64,000 bases of DNA from contig OY726561.1 in assembly GCA_963383645.1 (NCBI GenBank), positions 138,074,227 through 138,138,226 on the forward strand, read 5' to 3'. Numbering within the stretch: position 1 is the stretch's first letter; each line of letters begins with the position of its first letter. Both the position numbers and the translations under genes were made by a program. Under the pieces are notes generated by a model. That model did no database searches and was not told where the DNA came from. It was given only the letters and a program-made list of their open reading frames with translations. Origin of the DNA: Muscardinus avellanarius (Eukaryota; Chordata; Mammalia; Rodentia; Gliridae). Shown in pieces: positions 1 through 13,640 of the stretch.

Positions 1-2084
<2,084 letters not shown>

Positions 2085-2262
2085 GCTTTATGTGAAATAA
2101 CTAATGTAATCCTCCTGACAGTTCTGTGAGATATTGTCCACAGTTTACAGGTGAGAAAACTGAGAGACAAAAGATTAAGAATTTTCTCAAAACCATTCTG
2201 CTTGTAAGTGGAAAATCTGATATTTAAATCCAGGCATCTGGGCTCCAGAACCTGTGACTTTT
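2085..2262 (+). repeat. MIR SINE (old mammalian-wide)
   Basis: Shows the MIR order: 'taatcctcctgacag', then 'tttacaggtgagaaaactga', then an 'aagtggaaaatctgatattt..atccaggcatctgggctcca' region matching the 3' half of the consensus. Strongly diverged. Confidence 0.75.
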
Positions 2263-2539
2263 GTCCGTATTTTATATTTATGGTGGGCATAGATGTTGAT
2301 TGGCTTATGTGGCAATATTGCAGTTTGAATTCTGAAGTTGGGTTTTATTTGTTTATTTACAAATCAAAACAAACCGAATGTCACTTCAGCTGGTCTCAGT
2401 ATAGTTTTTAAACATCCGTTCTGAGGTGGGCGGCACATGGAGAGATGCAGAGGCAGACAGAGGAAGCAATTGTTACCCTTCCTAAGGAAACCAAGTACTT
2501 GATGGAATTTAGGTAAGGACATTTTTATATTTTTTAATT

Positions 2540-2690
2540 TTTAAATACTTTTATTGGTGCATTGTAATTTTACATCTCTGTGAGGTTCAAAGTCATAATA
2601 AAACATGCACACAGGTCTTGGTGTGGTGTGTTTCCCTTCAGGTTCCATCACACTACCCACCTGTCCCCACACATGATAGATAGTGAGGTG
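2540..2690 (-). repeat. L1 3'-end fragment
   Basis: Begins 'attggtgcattgtaatttta', the reverse complement of the tail motif shared by L1 3' ends in this window, followed by diverged 3' UTR. Confidence 0.65.
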
Positions 2691-2740
2691 GGTAGAATGC
2701 CTTTGTACCTGAGCATAGCATCATTTGAATTCTTTCTATT

Positions 2741-2950
2741 TTTTGTGTGTGGTACTAGGTATGGAACCCAGGGGCATTCTACTTCTGAGCTATACCCCCA
2801 GACCTATTTGTTTTATTCTTTATTTTGAAACAGGATCTCACTGAGTTGCAGAGGGCCTCATTAAGTAGCTGGGGCTGGCCGCAAACCACGATCCTTCTGT
2901 CTCAGCCTCCTGAATGCTGGGATTACAAGTGTGCGCCACCACGCCTGGCT
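2741..2950 (-). repeat. B1-ID composite SINE
   Basis: Read on the - strand: 'gccaggcgtggtggcgcaca' head, B1 body, then the ID tail with tRNA-like box motifs. Flanks 'ttgaattctttct' and 'ttgaattgtttct' look like a diverged target-site duplication. Confidence 0.88.
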
Positions 2951-3699
2951 TGAATTGTTTCTTTTATGGAGAAGAAACTTAAAGCCATGTTGAATATAAC
3001 CAGAGGAGATAGCTACCTGTTAGGGATCCCTTAGGACCAACTCTTGAAGCCTTCCATACTTTTTGTACCTGTTTCTAAGAGACTGGAAGGGGAGAAGTCT
3101 TTCTTTCTATGGTAAGAGGAAGAATCAAACAACTTGTGAGCCAGCATGTTTATGTATGTATATGTGCGATATCATCCACTTCCCTGAGAAGGAGTTTTGA
3201 TAGCTGTTGGTGAGTGGGTGGAGTTCAAATGAGGAGGTACGGTGTATGACAGGCTGATTGGTGAGCCGAGGCTAACTGCAGATACATCCAACTCTTACAC
3301 GGTGAACAGAAAACAGTGATTCACAGGTGTCTTCATATATAGTATTTCTTCTAATTATTGTTATTTTTGGTGAATCTCACCATTTTTATTTGTTTAATTT
3401 AACCAAACAACATGGAATGCTTATAGTAGAAAAAATTAGGGGAAAGTAATTTGTTCCCTAATACTCTCTTTACATAATTTGACTATTACATATATATTAT
3501 GTATGTCTATTTGTGTGTGTGTGTGTTCAGTCTTTTCCTCTGACATGCATATTCTTATATGATTCTTCTCATACACATACAATTTTCTTTCCTGATTTTA
3601 CTTCATAGTCGTCTATCCTTTTTTCTAAATGACTACAATATATAAGTGTAATTTTAAAACTGCATGTTAGCCCACCAAGTGGATTTGCTTAATCATTTT

Positions 3700-3700
<1 letters not shown>

Positions 3701-3742
<42 letters not shown>
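3701..3742. repeat. (TA)n microsatellite
   Basis: About 20 uninterrupted TA units. Confidence 0.95.
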
Positions 3743-3744
<2 letters not shown>

Positions 3745-4050
3745 CTACTTTGAAATTGCTTCTACTCTATTTTAAGTAATATTGTAGTGAAAATCTTTGT
3801 GCATAAGACTTTTTTTCCCCTCTTTTTTGATGAGCTTTGAGAAGAGTTTGTCATACTAGTAGAAAAAAAAGAATAGGAGACTTCTGAGGCTTGGATACAC
3901 ATTGCCAACTTGCTTTTCCAAACTACCCAATCACAATGTTACTTTGAGTGGTCTGCACACAGCTACCCATCCAGACATTTTATGGGTAGGTAAGAAAATT
4001 AGCATAATGTTCCTTTATCTAAAGAGTCTCTCTCTTTTATTTAATAATTT

Positions 4051-4209
4051 TTGTGGTATTGGGAATTGGATGCAGGGATGTTCCTCTAGGCTTTTTTATT
4101 TTGAAACTGGGTTTCACTAAGTTACCGCACACTGAATTCAAACCTGCAATCCTCCTGTCTCAGCCTACCAAGTATCAGTATTATAGATGTTTGCCACCAT
4201 GCCTGGCTT
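4051..4209 (-). repeat. B1-ID composite SINE, degraded
   Basis: Starts with the inverted ID tail (tggtattgggaattggatgc) and ends in 'gccaccatgcctggctt', the inverted B1 head; part of the middle is missing. Confidence 0.8.
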
Positions 4210-4644
4210 AGAAAATCTTACTATTTATAACCAATAATGTTGGCTTAGTTTTCAACATGTTTAGTCACATGTTTGATTTATATTTTGGTACTTCAGGAAA
4301 CACTTTTCTAAAAAGTTTTACTCCTCTAACAATACATTTTCTATTAGTTGGGAAAATAGAGCCTATGCCAGGTAGCTGCTAGAGAGAATTAGACTCAGAT
4401 AACTAGCAACAAAAGATTGAAACTAAACAAGGATTGTGAGGAAACTCAGAGATTAACAACAAGAAGTTGCTACTTTGCTTAGGGCCAGAGCCATAACATG
4501 CTGGGCCCTCCTGAGATGCAATTGTTAAATATTCATGGATTTCACAAGCCTGGGTCTATTTATACCACAGACATTGACTAACATTTCAACTCAGGCCCTC
4601 TTTTCCCCATGGAGAGCCAATCATTAAAATGTACCAGCACCAAA

Positions 4645-4850
4645 GCTGGGCATTGTAGCACACGCCTGTAATCCCAGTGCTTGGGAGACTGAGATGGGAG
4701 GATTTCAGGTTCAAGGCCAGCTACATCAATTTAGCGAGGCTATCAGAAACTTAGTGATGCCCTGTTTCAAAGTTAAAATAAAATAACCTACAGGTGTATC
4801 TCAGAGGTAGAATGCCCCAGGTTTAATTTTCAGTACCACACACTCAAAAA
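4645..4850 (+). repeat. B1-ID composite SINE
   Basis: 'gctgggcattgtagcacacg' head with 'cctgtaatcccagtgcttgg', then 'ctcagaggtagaatgcccca' ID tail and A-rich end. Confidence 0.88.
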
Positions 4851-5130
4851 TATACCATCACAGCACTGGGCAAGAGGGATCAAAGGAAGGGCGTATTACC
4901 AGAATTAAACAGCTGGATCCCCAGCAGAAGCTGGATCCATGGAGGAAGGGCTATCTGGTGAGTGCTGCATAGATAGAGGAGACTTAGACAGGGCTGGAGA
5001 TGCCACCATGGAAGCAGAGGGATGCCATTGGACACACTTGGCTGGAAGCCATTTGGCAAGACTTTTAGAGAAAGCTGGTAGAATGCATCTGAGAGCAAAG
5101 AGGTAAGCAGCAAATGCATTAATCTTCTCA

Positions 5131-6244
5131 TGACTTGCAGTAACTTGGAGAATCACTCACCAGGTTGTCCACTGGTGCCTATTTATTTAGCAGTGACATC
5201 TACTTTCCAGTGCAAATCCAGTGAGCTGTCTTGCCCTCCCCACACCTATGCAGGACTCGAGAAGCACCAGAGTCTATTTAAACCATGTTGTTACCATAAT
5301 TTCTATTTAACATTGGCTAGACATGCGAGCACTAGGTCAGCACTGTCCAGTGAACTTCTTGCAATGGTGAAAACGTCCTACACCAGCTCAAGCCAATGTG
5401 GAAGCCACCGCCTACCTGTGGTAACCGAGTGCTGGGAAGGTGGCTAGTGTCACTAAAGGGCTAAATTCTTCATCCTTCCATATTGTTTTTTAAAATTAAT
5501 TCGTACATTTTATGTGGTTCCAGATCACTTTGGGTATGCAGCAGAATTTGGCTAGGGTGAGGAGAAGAAGAAATTTGTAAAACAATGTTATTACCATGGA
5601 TGATTAATTTTACAGCTTAAATTTTGAGGGGCAGACTAACCTAAAAATCGACATTTCTGTGTTTGTTACTTGTGATGGCTGTACTTTTTCTAATGGGATT
5701 TCAGCAGAGAAAAGGCCCTGTAGTGCCATGGTTATAATGGCTGTGTTACTGCTATAATAGTTATAACCCCTTCAGCTGGGTTTTTCACATGAGGAAGACA
5801 CCCTGCTCTTCCAATTGGCTAAGTATGTTAACAAAGAAAGGGAAAATTTGACCTCTAAAGTGGATCATAAAAGTGTAAGCCTAAAGTGGATCATAAAAGT
5901 GTAAGCCTGATTTGTAGACTCGGAAGGACCTATGGTCTCACCTTCTGTACTGTTAATAGTATTAAGGGTCAATGAGAATGAGTCAGTGTGTCTTTGCAAT
6001 ATTGGAAATCAATTGTTCTGAAATGCACAACCCATAGTTGCTTTTTGCAGATCAGCAGTATTTTGAGATATATGTGGAAGGGTTTACAATGCAGAGAGGA
6101 TGCTTTGTGTTCCTTCCAGAATATGAAAATGAAATTCTGTTTTTATTGGATAAAAACTTTTGGTAAAATTTTATTAATGGCCATAATTTTCACTGATGGG
6201 AAGGACTAAAAACTTGCAACTGGAAAATAAATTCCAAGCTGATA
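5131..6244. other. Unique intronic sequence with one 26-bp duplication
   Basis: No dispersed repeat recognised. The only structure seen is the perfect 26-bp tandem duplication at 5855-5906. A 105-residue open frame (5130-5447) has no recognisable domain. Confidence 0.5.
5855..5906. repeat. Perfect 26-bp tandem duplication
   Basis: Two identical 26-bp units (5855-5880 and 5881-5906) lie head to tail with no mismatch, in otherwise unique DNA. Confidence 0.97.
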
Positions 6245-6306
6245 GTTTCACACCCACCCATTAAGATGTATGGCTTCAATGCACCAATAAAAAAATTTAA
6301 AAAATA
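6245..6306 (+). repeat. Very short L1 3'-end insertion
   Basis: 'cattaagatgtatggcttca' followed by 'atgcaccaataaaaaa' is the L1 3' terminus of this genome with its A-rich tail; only about 60 bp were inserted. Confidence 0.7.
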
Positions 6307-6929
6307 ATTTTTTGTAATTTAGGAGCTTCTTGTAGATCTTCCCCACACCCTCTGCTGGCCACACAAGGACAGTATATGGTGATAACAAAGTACAGTGATA
6401 ATTTGGAACGCTTCTCATCTTCCAGTGTGGAGCAGAATAATTTCCCCCTGCCTTCTAGTGAGCACTGATGTGCTCACTAACTCCTAAAACTAAGCATCTT
6501 AACCAAGTGGAGTCAATAAAAATGTCTCAGAGATGCAAAAGACAAAGATGGCTGTGAATTAAAGGCTAATATTTGACATGGTGGGTATTCTCCAGAGCCA
6601 AGCTCATGATCCTGTGGCCTTTGGCACAAATCCTACTAATGTCAGAGTTCTTGTCCCCATTAGGAAAACCCAAATTACACCCCGTGCTTTTAGGATTTTT
6701 CTTCCATGACCATTAATTCCATTGTTTCTATTTAATTTAATACACAATTATTGGGCTTCCTCATAGAAAACTCTAAGTAATTCTGAGGACTAATTACCCT
6801 TGGAGCAATTCCATAGGAAAATAAGTTTGGGTAAATGACCTACTTTGGTGAATTGTTGGCAATAATTGGCTGGTAGTAATTAATTTGGTTATGTGTAGCA
6901 CATCCTGATCAATGCACTCAGATCCAAGA

Positions 6930-7040
6930 TTATTATTATTTACAATAACAGTACATCCAAATAGCACATTACGTTCTCAAAGTCTTTTTACTTATGTTAC
7001 TTCATTTGCTGCTCATGACAGCCCAGTTTGAGGGCAGCAC
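6930..7040 (+). repeat. MIR SINE fragment
   Basis: 'attattattatttacaataa' through 'tacttcatttgctgctcatg' resembles the MIR 5' half; weakly conserved. Confidence 0.45.
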
Positions 7041-7716
7041 GGACACTGATGTTAACTGTAGCACAGGTCGGGTGCCATGAACGAAGCATGGCCTGTGTCC
7101 TCAAAGACCTCAGTGTCCGGGAGAAGTCACTCTGTCTTAGAGGCAGAGGGCTAGAGGTTCAGACAGGCACGCGACCTAGATAAAGAGCTCACCAAGGTCT
7201 TGAATGAGTGTGGGGGGGGGGACCAGCCTTCATGTGGGTGGGGTTAAGAATCAACCACTCTTAACCTTCCACTCTTCTCCATCTTCCTAGATGTAGGGCT
7301 TGGATGACCTGTGATCTAGCTTCTCTATTAGCTGCATAGAAGGGGAAGGATGTACTCATTTGTGGGCCTGCCCTCTGCCAAAGAAGTTGGCTGTGAACTT
7401 GGCTAGAGCTGGCTCAAAGAAGAGTTATGTATAACTCTAGCTGTATAAAGTCTCGTCTACACTCAGGATAGTAGTAAGCCATGTCGACAGAACCCAAAAG
7501 AGTTGTCTTGCCCATATCCTAGAGGGTCAGTCTTCCATCACCCCAAGGCTAAGGATGTTTACGAAAATGGGATAATCAATGAATTTAAGGAATCATCTAC
7601 AAATGTACAAATTTATTTATCAAATGAATTTAAGTAACTGTCTATGGGTGTTGATATCAGTTATATATTAGTCATTATATATGACTATATATCAAGAATA
7701 TATGTATTCTTTCTAA

Positions 7717-7835
7717 TCATCACAGATACTTTGTAGTGAGTGACTAGATAAGGAAACCATAACTTGAACATAATTAATAAATTGTCTAAGGCCTTGCAAC
7801 TAATAAATAGTGAAGCTGGGATCTAGTTGATTCCA
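7717..7835 (+). repeat. MIR SINE, first copy
   Basis: 'gataaggaaaccataacttg' and 'ctaataaatagtgaagctgg' align with the MIR 'gaggaaactgaggc' and 'ctagtaagtggcagagctgg' core. Confidence 0.65.
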
Positions 7836-7848
7836 GTTATGTACTAGT

Positions 7849-7969
7849 CATTATATATATATATACACACACACACACACATATAATATATATATACACA
7901 TATATATATATATATATATACATATATACACATATACACATATATACATATATATACACATATATATAC

Positions 7970-8007
<38 letters not shown>
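7849..8007. repeat. Compound (TA)n/(CA)n microsatellite
   Basis: About 160 bp of alternating purine-pyrimidine TA, CA and TACA units; it sits where copy 1 of the local duplication has only a short TA-rich stretch. Confidence 0.95.
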
Positions 8008-8009
<2 letters not shown>

Positions 8010-8022
8010 TTTTCTGATCATC

Positions 8023-8140
8023 ACAAATCCTCTGCAGTGACTAATCCGATAAGGAAGCTGGCCTAGACACAATTAATTGTCGAAGGCCCTACGCTAATAA
8101 ATAGTAAGGCAGGAACCTATTAGATTCCAAAACCCATTTT
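8023..8140 (+). repeat. MIR SINE, second copy of local duplication
   Basis: Same MIR core as 7717-7835 ('gataaggaagctggcctaga', 'ctaataaatagtaaggcagg'), diverged by several substitutions and small deletions. Confidence 0.65.
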
Positions 8141-9639
8141 ATTTCCACTTTTCAATTTCAAAGCTTTCACCTCACACTTTCAAAGTTAGCTAATTTCAAA
8201 ATTGTTAAGACCGTGGTACCTAAAAGTAGAATCTCACTAGATGGAACTACAGATTTGAAGCTGATTGCTTGTCTCTGGCCTGCAGACATATTTTATTTGG
8301 TGTTCATGGTGTTCTAACAAGTTTTATATTGACTGCCAACACTTAACGATCAGGAGGTATTCCATAGAACTCTAGATTTCCAATTTCTCTGAGGAGCCAG
8401 GCAATCTGGCAAGCTCAGACCTTTAGTGCTTTGGCAACAATGGACTGACAATAGGGAGCAGCTCCACTCCTTAACAGAATATGAGTTTGCCTCTGTGTCT
8501 CCTGCCAGAAAGCCGGCTTCACTCCTTCATCCTACTTGGGTGGACCCTGGAGGTGTTGAGTTTAGAATGCACTCCTGCACTCCGTGGCTGGGTCTCTGAA
8601 TCACAGTTAACTTCTTAGGTTTGGACAACAACCAGAGTTGAAAAAAATGAAAATTAAGTCAATCAAAGCATTCCCTTTGGATCTCACAGACGAGCTCCTT
8701 TCTGGAAAGATTCTCTGTTCATACTTTGTTGACTTGCAGTGTTTCGGTGGCTAACACCTAGCATGACGGATGATTAAAAAAAGAACAGTTTTCTTTGGTT
8801 GTTCACAAAGTTTCCACTGTGGTTTTGCATCAAACTCCCATTTGAGGAAACTTTGATGTTGCTTCCCACCTCCCCCTTAAAATATCCTTAATAAAAATAA
8901 TTTCTTTTTCTTAAAAAAATAGAAAGTTGGTTCTAGTGATATTAAGCCCTTACTCTGAGCACTGAATAGGAAAAAGAAAAGAAAAAGAATTTTTTTTTCT
9001 TCCTATTAACTGAGGTTATATTCCTGTGACCAGAGAATGAGAGATTCCTGGTCTTCAATCTATGCACCTGGACATAGGGTAAGAAGACTGTCAGGATGCC
9101 TAGAACATGACTCATTAGCTTTCATATGATTAAAATTTATAATGGTTAATACCAAGGTATCGCAAAGCAGAATCTCACAAGATGGGAAATGAGGAAGTGA
9201 AAAGTATTTGAACTGAAATCTGTGCTATCAGCTACCTGGAATATAATTTTGTCTGTTGGAAAAAAGTCTGGTCTCCTGCAGAGAGAAAAAACAACTATGG
9301 TTTTGGCTTTACTGTCTCCTCAGCCAGAGACCTGGGAAGCCACACGCTGGCATTCAGAACAGCACTGGTCACCGGGGGCTTCGTAGTGTTTCTGGATATA
9401 ATTACATACCCATGCTGGTCATTTTGAGATGGAACTGCAGGTTGAGGAGAGAGCTTCAGGACTCACATACTATTTAGAGGCCTCTGCTTCTACTCTTAAT
9501 CACCTCTGGCATCTCAAAGGGGTTCTATACTGTTTAACTAGACTCACTGGCAATAATTATCTCCTCTAGAAAATCATCTCTCCTTTGTAACCTCAATCTA
9601 GTTCATCTTTTTCAGCTAATGACAACTGTGACTTATTAG
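8141..9639. other. Unique intronic sequence, nothing recognised
   Basis: No dispersed repeat or coding signal identified by eye. Confidence 0.45.
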
Positions 9640-9850
9640 TAATGATACCTTACATATATTGAGAGTATTCATGCCATGTAAACACTTGGAATGTCAACCC
9701 TACAGATAAGGCACTCTATATTTTATTTTTTTCCATCTTTCTTGAAGTACTTTTGAGAGACTAAAATCATATGTATTACAGAGGCACAGATGTGTTATCT
9801 GCTTAAGAGTCACACAAATAGTACATGACAAAACCAGATAGCAAAAACTG
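9640..9850 (+). repeat. MIR SINE, interrupted
   Basis: 'taccttacatatattgagag' and later 'acagaggcacagatgtgtta' with 'gtcacacaaatagtacatga' follow the MIR order, with AT-rich extra sequence between. Confidence 0.5.
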
Positions 9851-9884
9851 TGCTCCCCCATGCTTCGTGTCCTTCCCTATGAGT

Positions 9885-10102
9885 AACGAGTCCCACTTAT
9901 TGAGTTTTTATTTGTGCGATTTGCTAAGTCTTTATTTTTAGAACCCTCATGACAGTGTTACAAGATGGAGACCGTGATTACCCATCTTACAGATGGGAAA
10001 GCTGACACACAGGAAAAGCACATGTCCAAGTTCACAGGACCAATGAGAGGTATATTGGAGTTTGAACTCAGATCTTTGTGTCTCCAGCCCCCATGTTGTC
10101 CA
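9885..10102 (+). repeat. MIR SINE, near full length
   Basis: Runs from 'cccacttattgagtttttat' through 'accctcatgacagtgttaca', 'cttacagatgggaaagctga' and 'tttgaactcagatctttgtg', covering the whole MIR consensus. Confidence 0.85.
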
Positions 10103-10489
10103 TGTGACATTTATTCTCTCTCATCCACTTCTCAGTGGAGGTAAAACAAATGCCCCAACTCATCACTCCCAGTCTTTAAGACTATTACATTGTATTTTCT
10201 CTTGTAGTTATGGGCATCCAAAGTTTTCTTTTTTAATTATTGTTTTCGTCATCCAAATCGCGTACTAAGTGTTGACTTGGAATAGGTGGTGTTGCTCTTC
10301 TGCTCTTTAGCAATCTGCTTTCTCTTACAGGGAACATTCACTTCCATTGAGCTTATCTTTGGACCTAACTCTTAATCATTTCCCCCCAAAATATTAATTT
10401 TTCTGGCCCTGGATTTTCAAGAGAGAGGATGCCTGAATATTTTTGTAGATAAAATCTATTTTTAATTTCTTATTCCCTAATGTACATGA

Positions 10490-10680
10490 TGTCTATTCAC
10501 AAAAAAATCAAAGTCAATCATTAAGCTAAGACATGAGAAGGAGGGAGGGGGAGGAAATGGGAATTGGGGAAGGACTAAATGAGTGATGTGTGCATGTGTG
10601 CCTCCACCATCTTGTACCCCATTAAGATGTATGACTACAATGCACTGATAAAAATAAAATAAATAAAAATCAACAACAAC
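10490..10680 (+). repeat. L1 3' UTR end
   Basis: G-rich 'agaaggagggagggggagga' then 'ccccattaagatgtatgact' and 'acaatgcactgataaaaata' with A-rich tail: the typical 3' terminus of this L1 family. Confidence 0.8.
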
Positions 10681-10794
10681 AAAGATAATGAAGTAAGGTC
10701 TTAGGACTGATAGTGACAATCCCTGATCTTGGGATGGTAAAATAAAGAAAGGCATCCATGCTTCTTAAAATGTGGCACCAGATGACATCAAACT

Positions 10795-10955
10795 ATCATT
10801 AACTGTGTGAACGGCACATTAAACCTGTCTGTCCCTGGGTTTCCGTATCAGTAAGATCCATATCAAAACTGTACCTGCCCCATTAGTGTATATAGCATGC
10901 TTGGAACAGGGCCTGGTACAGTGAACACTTTGTAAGTGCTATTACTATTGAATAG
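10795..10955 (-). repeat. MIR SINE
   Basis: 'gcttggaacagggcctggta' followed by 'gtgaacactttgtaagtgct' is the reverse complement of the MIR 5' half; 'gtatcagtaagatccatatc' fits the inverted middle. Confidence 0.7.
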
Positions 10956-11267
10956 ATTATTGCCCATGGGTTATTTTTTGAACAAAATATTTTCTAAATA
11001 AAGATATGCCATTCAGTCCCCAACATTTTTGAGGACTAAAATGATTTTAAGAGCTCCATGGCTAGAGTCACAATGCTAGCAGTAGATCTGGGGGTCACTG
11101 GGAAATGGATTCTGGGATGTCGAGACTATAACACATCATTGATTTTGCATCTCAGCATCTACCATAATGCTGGGCACCATGGGTGTGTGTAGTTGAGTGG
11201 CTGGATGGATGCCACAACTTCCTGGTCCATTTCTTCATGTTCCCCTCCAAAAACCTTGGACTTTCAA

Positions 11268-11316
11268 GGGCTGGGATATAGCTCAGAGCTACAATGCCCC
11301 TGAGTTCAGTCCCCAA
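11268..11316 (+). repeat. ID-type SINE tail half
   Basis: 'gggctgggatatagctcaga' and 'cctgagttcagtccccaata' form a lone ID half; its 3' end runs straight into a TG/TA microsatellite. Confidence 0.75.
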
Positions 11317-11510
11317 TATATGTGTGTGTGTGTGTGTGTGTATACATATATATATACACATACACATACACACACATATATATTTGCATATATATATGCA
11401 TGCTATATACATATATATACACATACATACATATATATGTATATATATCAGTGTATATATATGTATATGTACATGTATATGTGTGTGTGTGTGTGTGTGT
11501 GTATGGTATT
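11317..11510. repeat. Compound (TG)n/(TA)n/(CA)n microsatellite
   Basis: Near-continuous alternating purine-pyrimidine sequence. Open frames on both strands here are repeat artefacts. Confidence 0.95.
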
Positions 11511-11554
11511 ACAGACATGTGCTGCCACACCTGACTTCTTCCCAACTTTATTAA

Positions 11555-11670
11555 GATATATATCATATATATTATATAACATATAATATATAAATATATA
11601 CTATATAATAATATATTAAGATATATCTATTAAAATATATATCTCACATATATTTTTATACATATATAGT
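11555..11670. repeat. AT-rich low-complexity DNA
   Basis: Mostly 'atatata' and 'taatatat' blocks between a short SINE end and a pyrimidine tract. Confidence 0.85.
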
Positions 11671-11695
11671 CTTAAAATTTCTCACACTCCTTCTT

Positions 11696-11752
11696 TATCC
11701 TCCTCCTCCTCTTCTCCTCCTCCTCTTCTTCATCTTCTTCTCTTTCCATCTC
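11696..11752. repeat. Polypyrimidine (TCC/TTC)n tract
   Basis: Imperfect CCT and CTT triplets. Confidence 0.9.
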
Positions 11753-11960
11753 TCCTTCCTATGGAAACATTGATACAGAGCAAGTGCTGTAATTTTGGTC
11801 AGTATAGGAGAGGAAGGGCCTCCCATGGTCTTTTCTCCCATCCACTTCTTCCCCTTCCTGAGTTTATCGAGTTTATCCTCTTCCTTGGGTCTCTGACTGA
11901 GACCAAATGGAAAGCAGAGGGAAATATTTGCTAAAAATCCAGTTTTTAAACCCAGCTTAA

Positions 11961-12190
11961 GCCAGGCGTGGTGGCGCACGCTTGTAATCCCAGCATTTGG
12001 GAGGCTGAGACCTGGAGGATCGCGGTTCGTGGACAGCCTCAGCTACTTAGTGAGGCCCTCTGCAACTCAGTGAGACTCAGTTTCAAAATAAAGAATAAAA
12101 AATAGGGCAGGGGTGTAGCTCGGAGGTAGAATGCCCCTGGGTTCCATCCCCAGACCTGCAAAAAAAAATAAATAAATAAAAATAAAAATA
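11961..12190 (+). repeat. B1-ID composite SINE, full length
   Basis: Complete head ('gccaggcgtggtggcgcacg'), B1 body, 'aaataaagaataaaaaatag' linker, ID tail ('tgtagctcggaggtagaatg') and (AAAT)n end. Flanked by 'aaacccagcttaa' and 'aaacccaggttag', a probable target-site duplication. Confidence 0.93.
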
Positions 12191-12680
12191 AACCCAGGTT
12201 AGTTTTTGCTTTTTGTCCCCTTCAAAAGCAACTGAGGGTTGAGACATGGTTGAGTATCTCCCTTGTTGGTTTTCAGAAATTGGCTTGGAATGAGGATTGA
12301 AGTTCTCTCAATATCTTTAAACTTTAGGACATAGAGAGTCCTCAGCCTCCCATTCTGAATCACCCAAATATTTGACTGAATTTCAAGGTTTCCAGATAGT
12401 GTTCCTGGGGAAGCCTTATTGCTTTAGACTTTAATGTTTAGAGACACTGCAAATATTTGCTTGAAACATAAATGATTGATTTTCATCAACCTTAGCCAGG
12501 AATTTTGGATATAGGATGTATCAAAATGCATCTATTTATGATCTTCATGTTGATGGGTTTTGATAAACCTGTGAAACTGTGTTTCCAAACAAGATATATA
12601 ATATTTCCTAAAATATTTTAATACTTAAAATGTATAACAGAAAACAACACATATACTTAAATTTCTTGTCCATCCAGCTT

Positions 12681-12877
12681 TATTTTTGGTACTGGGGATT
12701 GACCCTTGGGACATCCTGCCACTGAGGCACACCCACAGCCCTATTTTATTTTCTTATTTTTGAAACAGAGTCTTACTAAGTTGCCGAGGGTCTTGCTAAG
12801 TGAACCTTGAACCTGAGAATCTCCTGCCTCAGCTTCCCATGTCCTGGGATTACATACATGTGCTGCCACACCTGGCT
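12681..12877 (-). repeat. B1-ID composite SINE
   Basis: Inverted ID tail ('ggtactggggattgaccctt') then inverted B1 ending 'gctgccacacctggctt'. Confidence 0.88.
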
Positions 12878-13410
12878 TCTTCCCAACGTTACTAAGATGT
12901 AATTGCTGATGGGCACAATACTTTATTGTTCACTCTAGTCGCTCCGTGGTATAGCACATCTCTGGAACTTACTGGTTCCATATTGTGTGACTTTGTGTGT
13001 ACTGGACATCGTCTCCCAGGTCCTCGCTCCCCACCCCTTGGTAGCCATCACTTTATCATCCACTTTAGTGTTTGGATTATTTGACATCCTCAATTAGAGG
13101 AATCATGCAATGTTTATTCTTCTGGGACCACTGTGTTTCACTCAGCATAACGTCTTCCGGGTCTACAATGCCTTCCACGCTGCAAGTCCTTAAAAGCCTC
13201 CTTGTTTAAGGCTGAGCGACTGTTGTATGTTTATATCACATTTTCTGTACTCATTCATCTACCAGTGGACGTTCGGGTTGTTCCTACGTCTTGGTTTTTG
13301 TGAACGGTGCTGCAGTGAACAGAGGAGGCCCAATACCTCTTAGAGAGCCTGGCTCTAAATCTGAATATATACCCCAAAGTGGAATTGTTAGACCATATGA
13401 TAGTTCTGAT

Positions 13411-13414
<4 letters not shown>

Positions 13415-13458
<44 letters not shown>
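13415..13458. repeat. (TG)n microsatellite
   Basis: About 22 TG units directly abutting the tail end of the inverted SINE at 13459. Confidence 0.95.
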
Positions 13459-13460
<2 letters not shown>

Positions 13461-13640
13461 ATTTGGGTTGAACCCAGGGGCATTCTGCCACTGAGATACC
13501 CCCCAGCTCTCTTTATTTTTATATTTAATTTTTTAACTAGGATCTCTTTAAGTTACTCTGTGTTAGCCTCAACCTTGCAATCTTCCTGTCTCAGCCTCCC
13601 GAGTACTAGGATTACAGGTGTGCGTCACCAAGCTCTGGTC
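13459..13640 (-). repeat. B1-ID composite SINE inside old L1
   Basis: Inverted ID tail ('gggttgaacccaggggcatt') and B1 ('ctcagcctcccgagtactag'), inserted within old L1 sequence. Confidence 0.88.

Larger units (their letters stand above)
7655..8140 (+). repeat. Diverged local tandem duplication of a MIR, with microsatellite in second copy
   Basis: Copy 1 (about 7655-7835) reads 'agttatatattagtcattat', TA-rich DNA, 'atcatcacagatactttgta', MIR body. Copy 2 (about 7836-8140) repeats the same order: 'agttatgtactagtcattat', a long TA/CA tract, 'atcatcacaaatcctctgca', MIR body. The shared flanks show duplication of one locus rather than two MIR insertions. Confidence 0.8.

Noticed and set aside
9256..9477. 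73-codon + strand frame in unique DNA
   Set aside because: Short, no domain, no splice or promoter context; compatible with chance.
11152..11586. Several overlapping open frames on both strands
   Set aside because: They are translations of a TG/TA/CA microsatellite (runs of Cys-Val, Thr-His, Tyr-Ile) and not genes.
12121..12160. tRNA-like A and B box motifs in ID tails
   Set aside because: These are SINE promoters of tRNA origin, repeated dozens of times; none folds into a complete functional tRNA gene.
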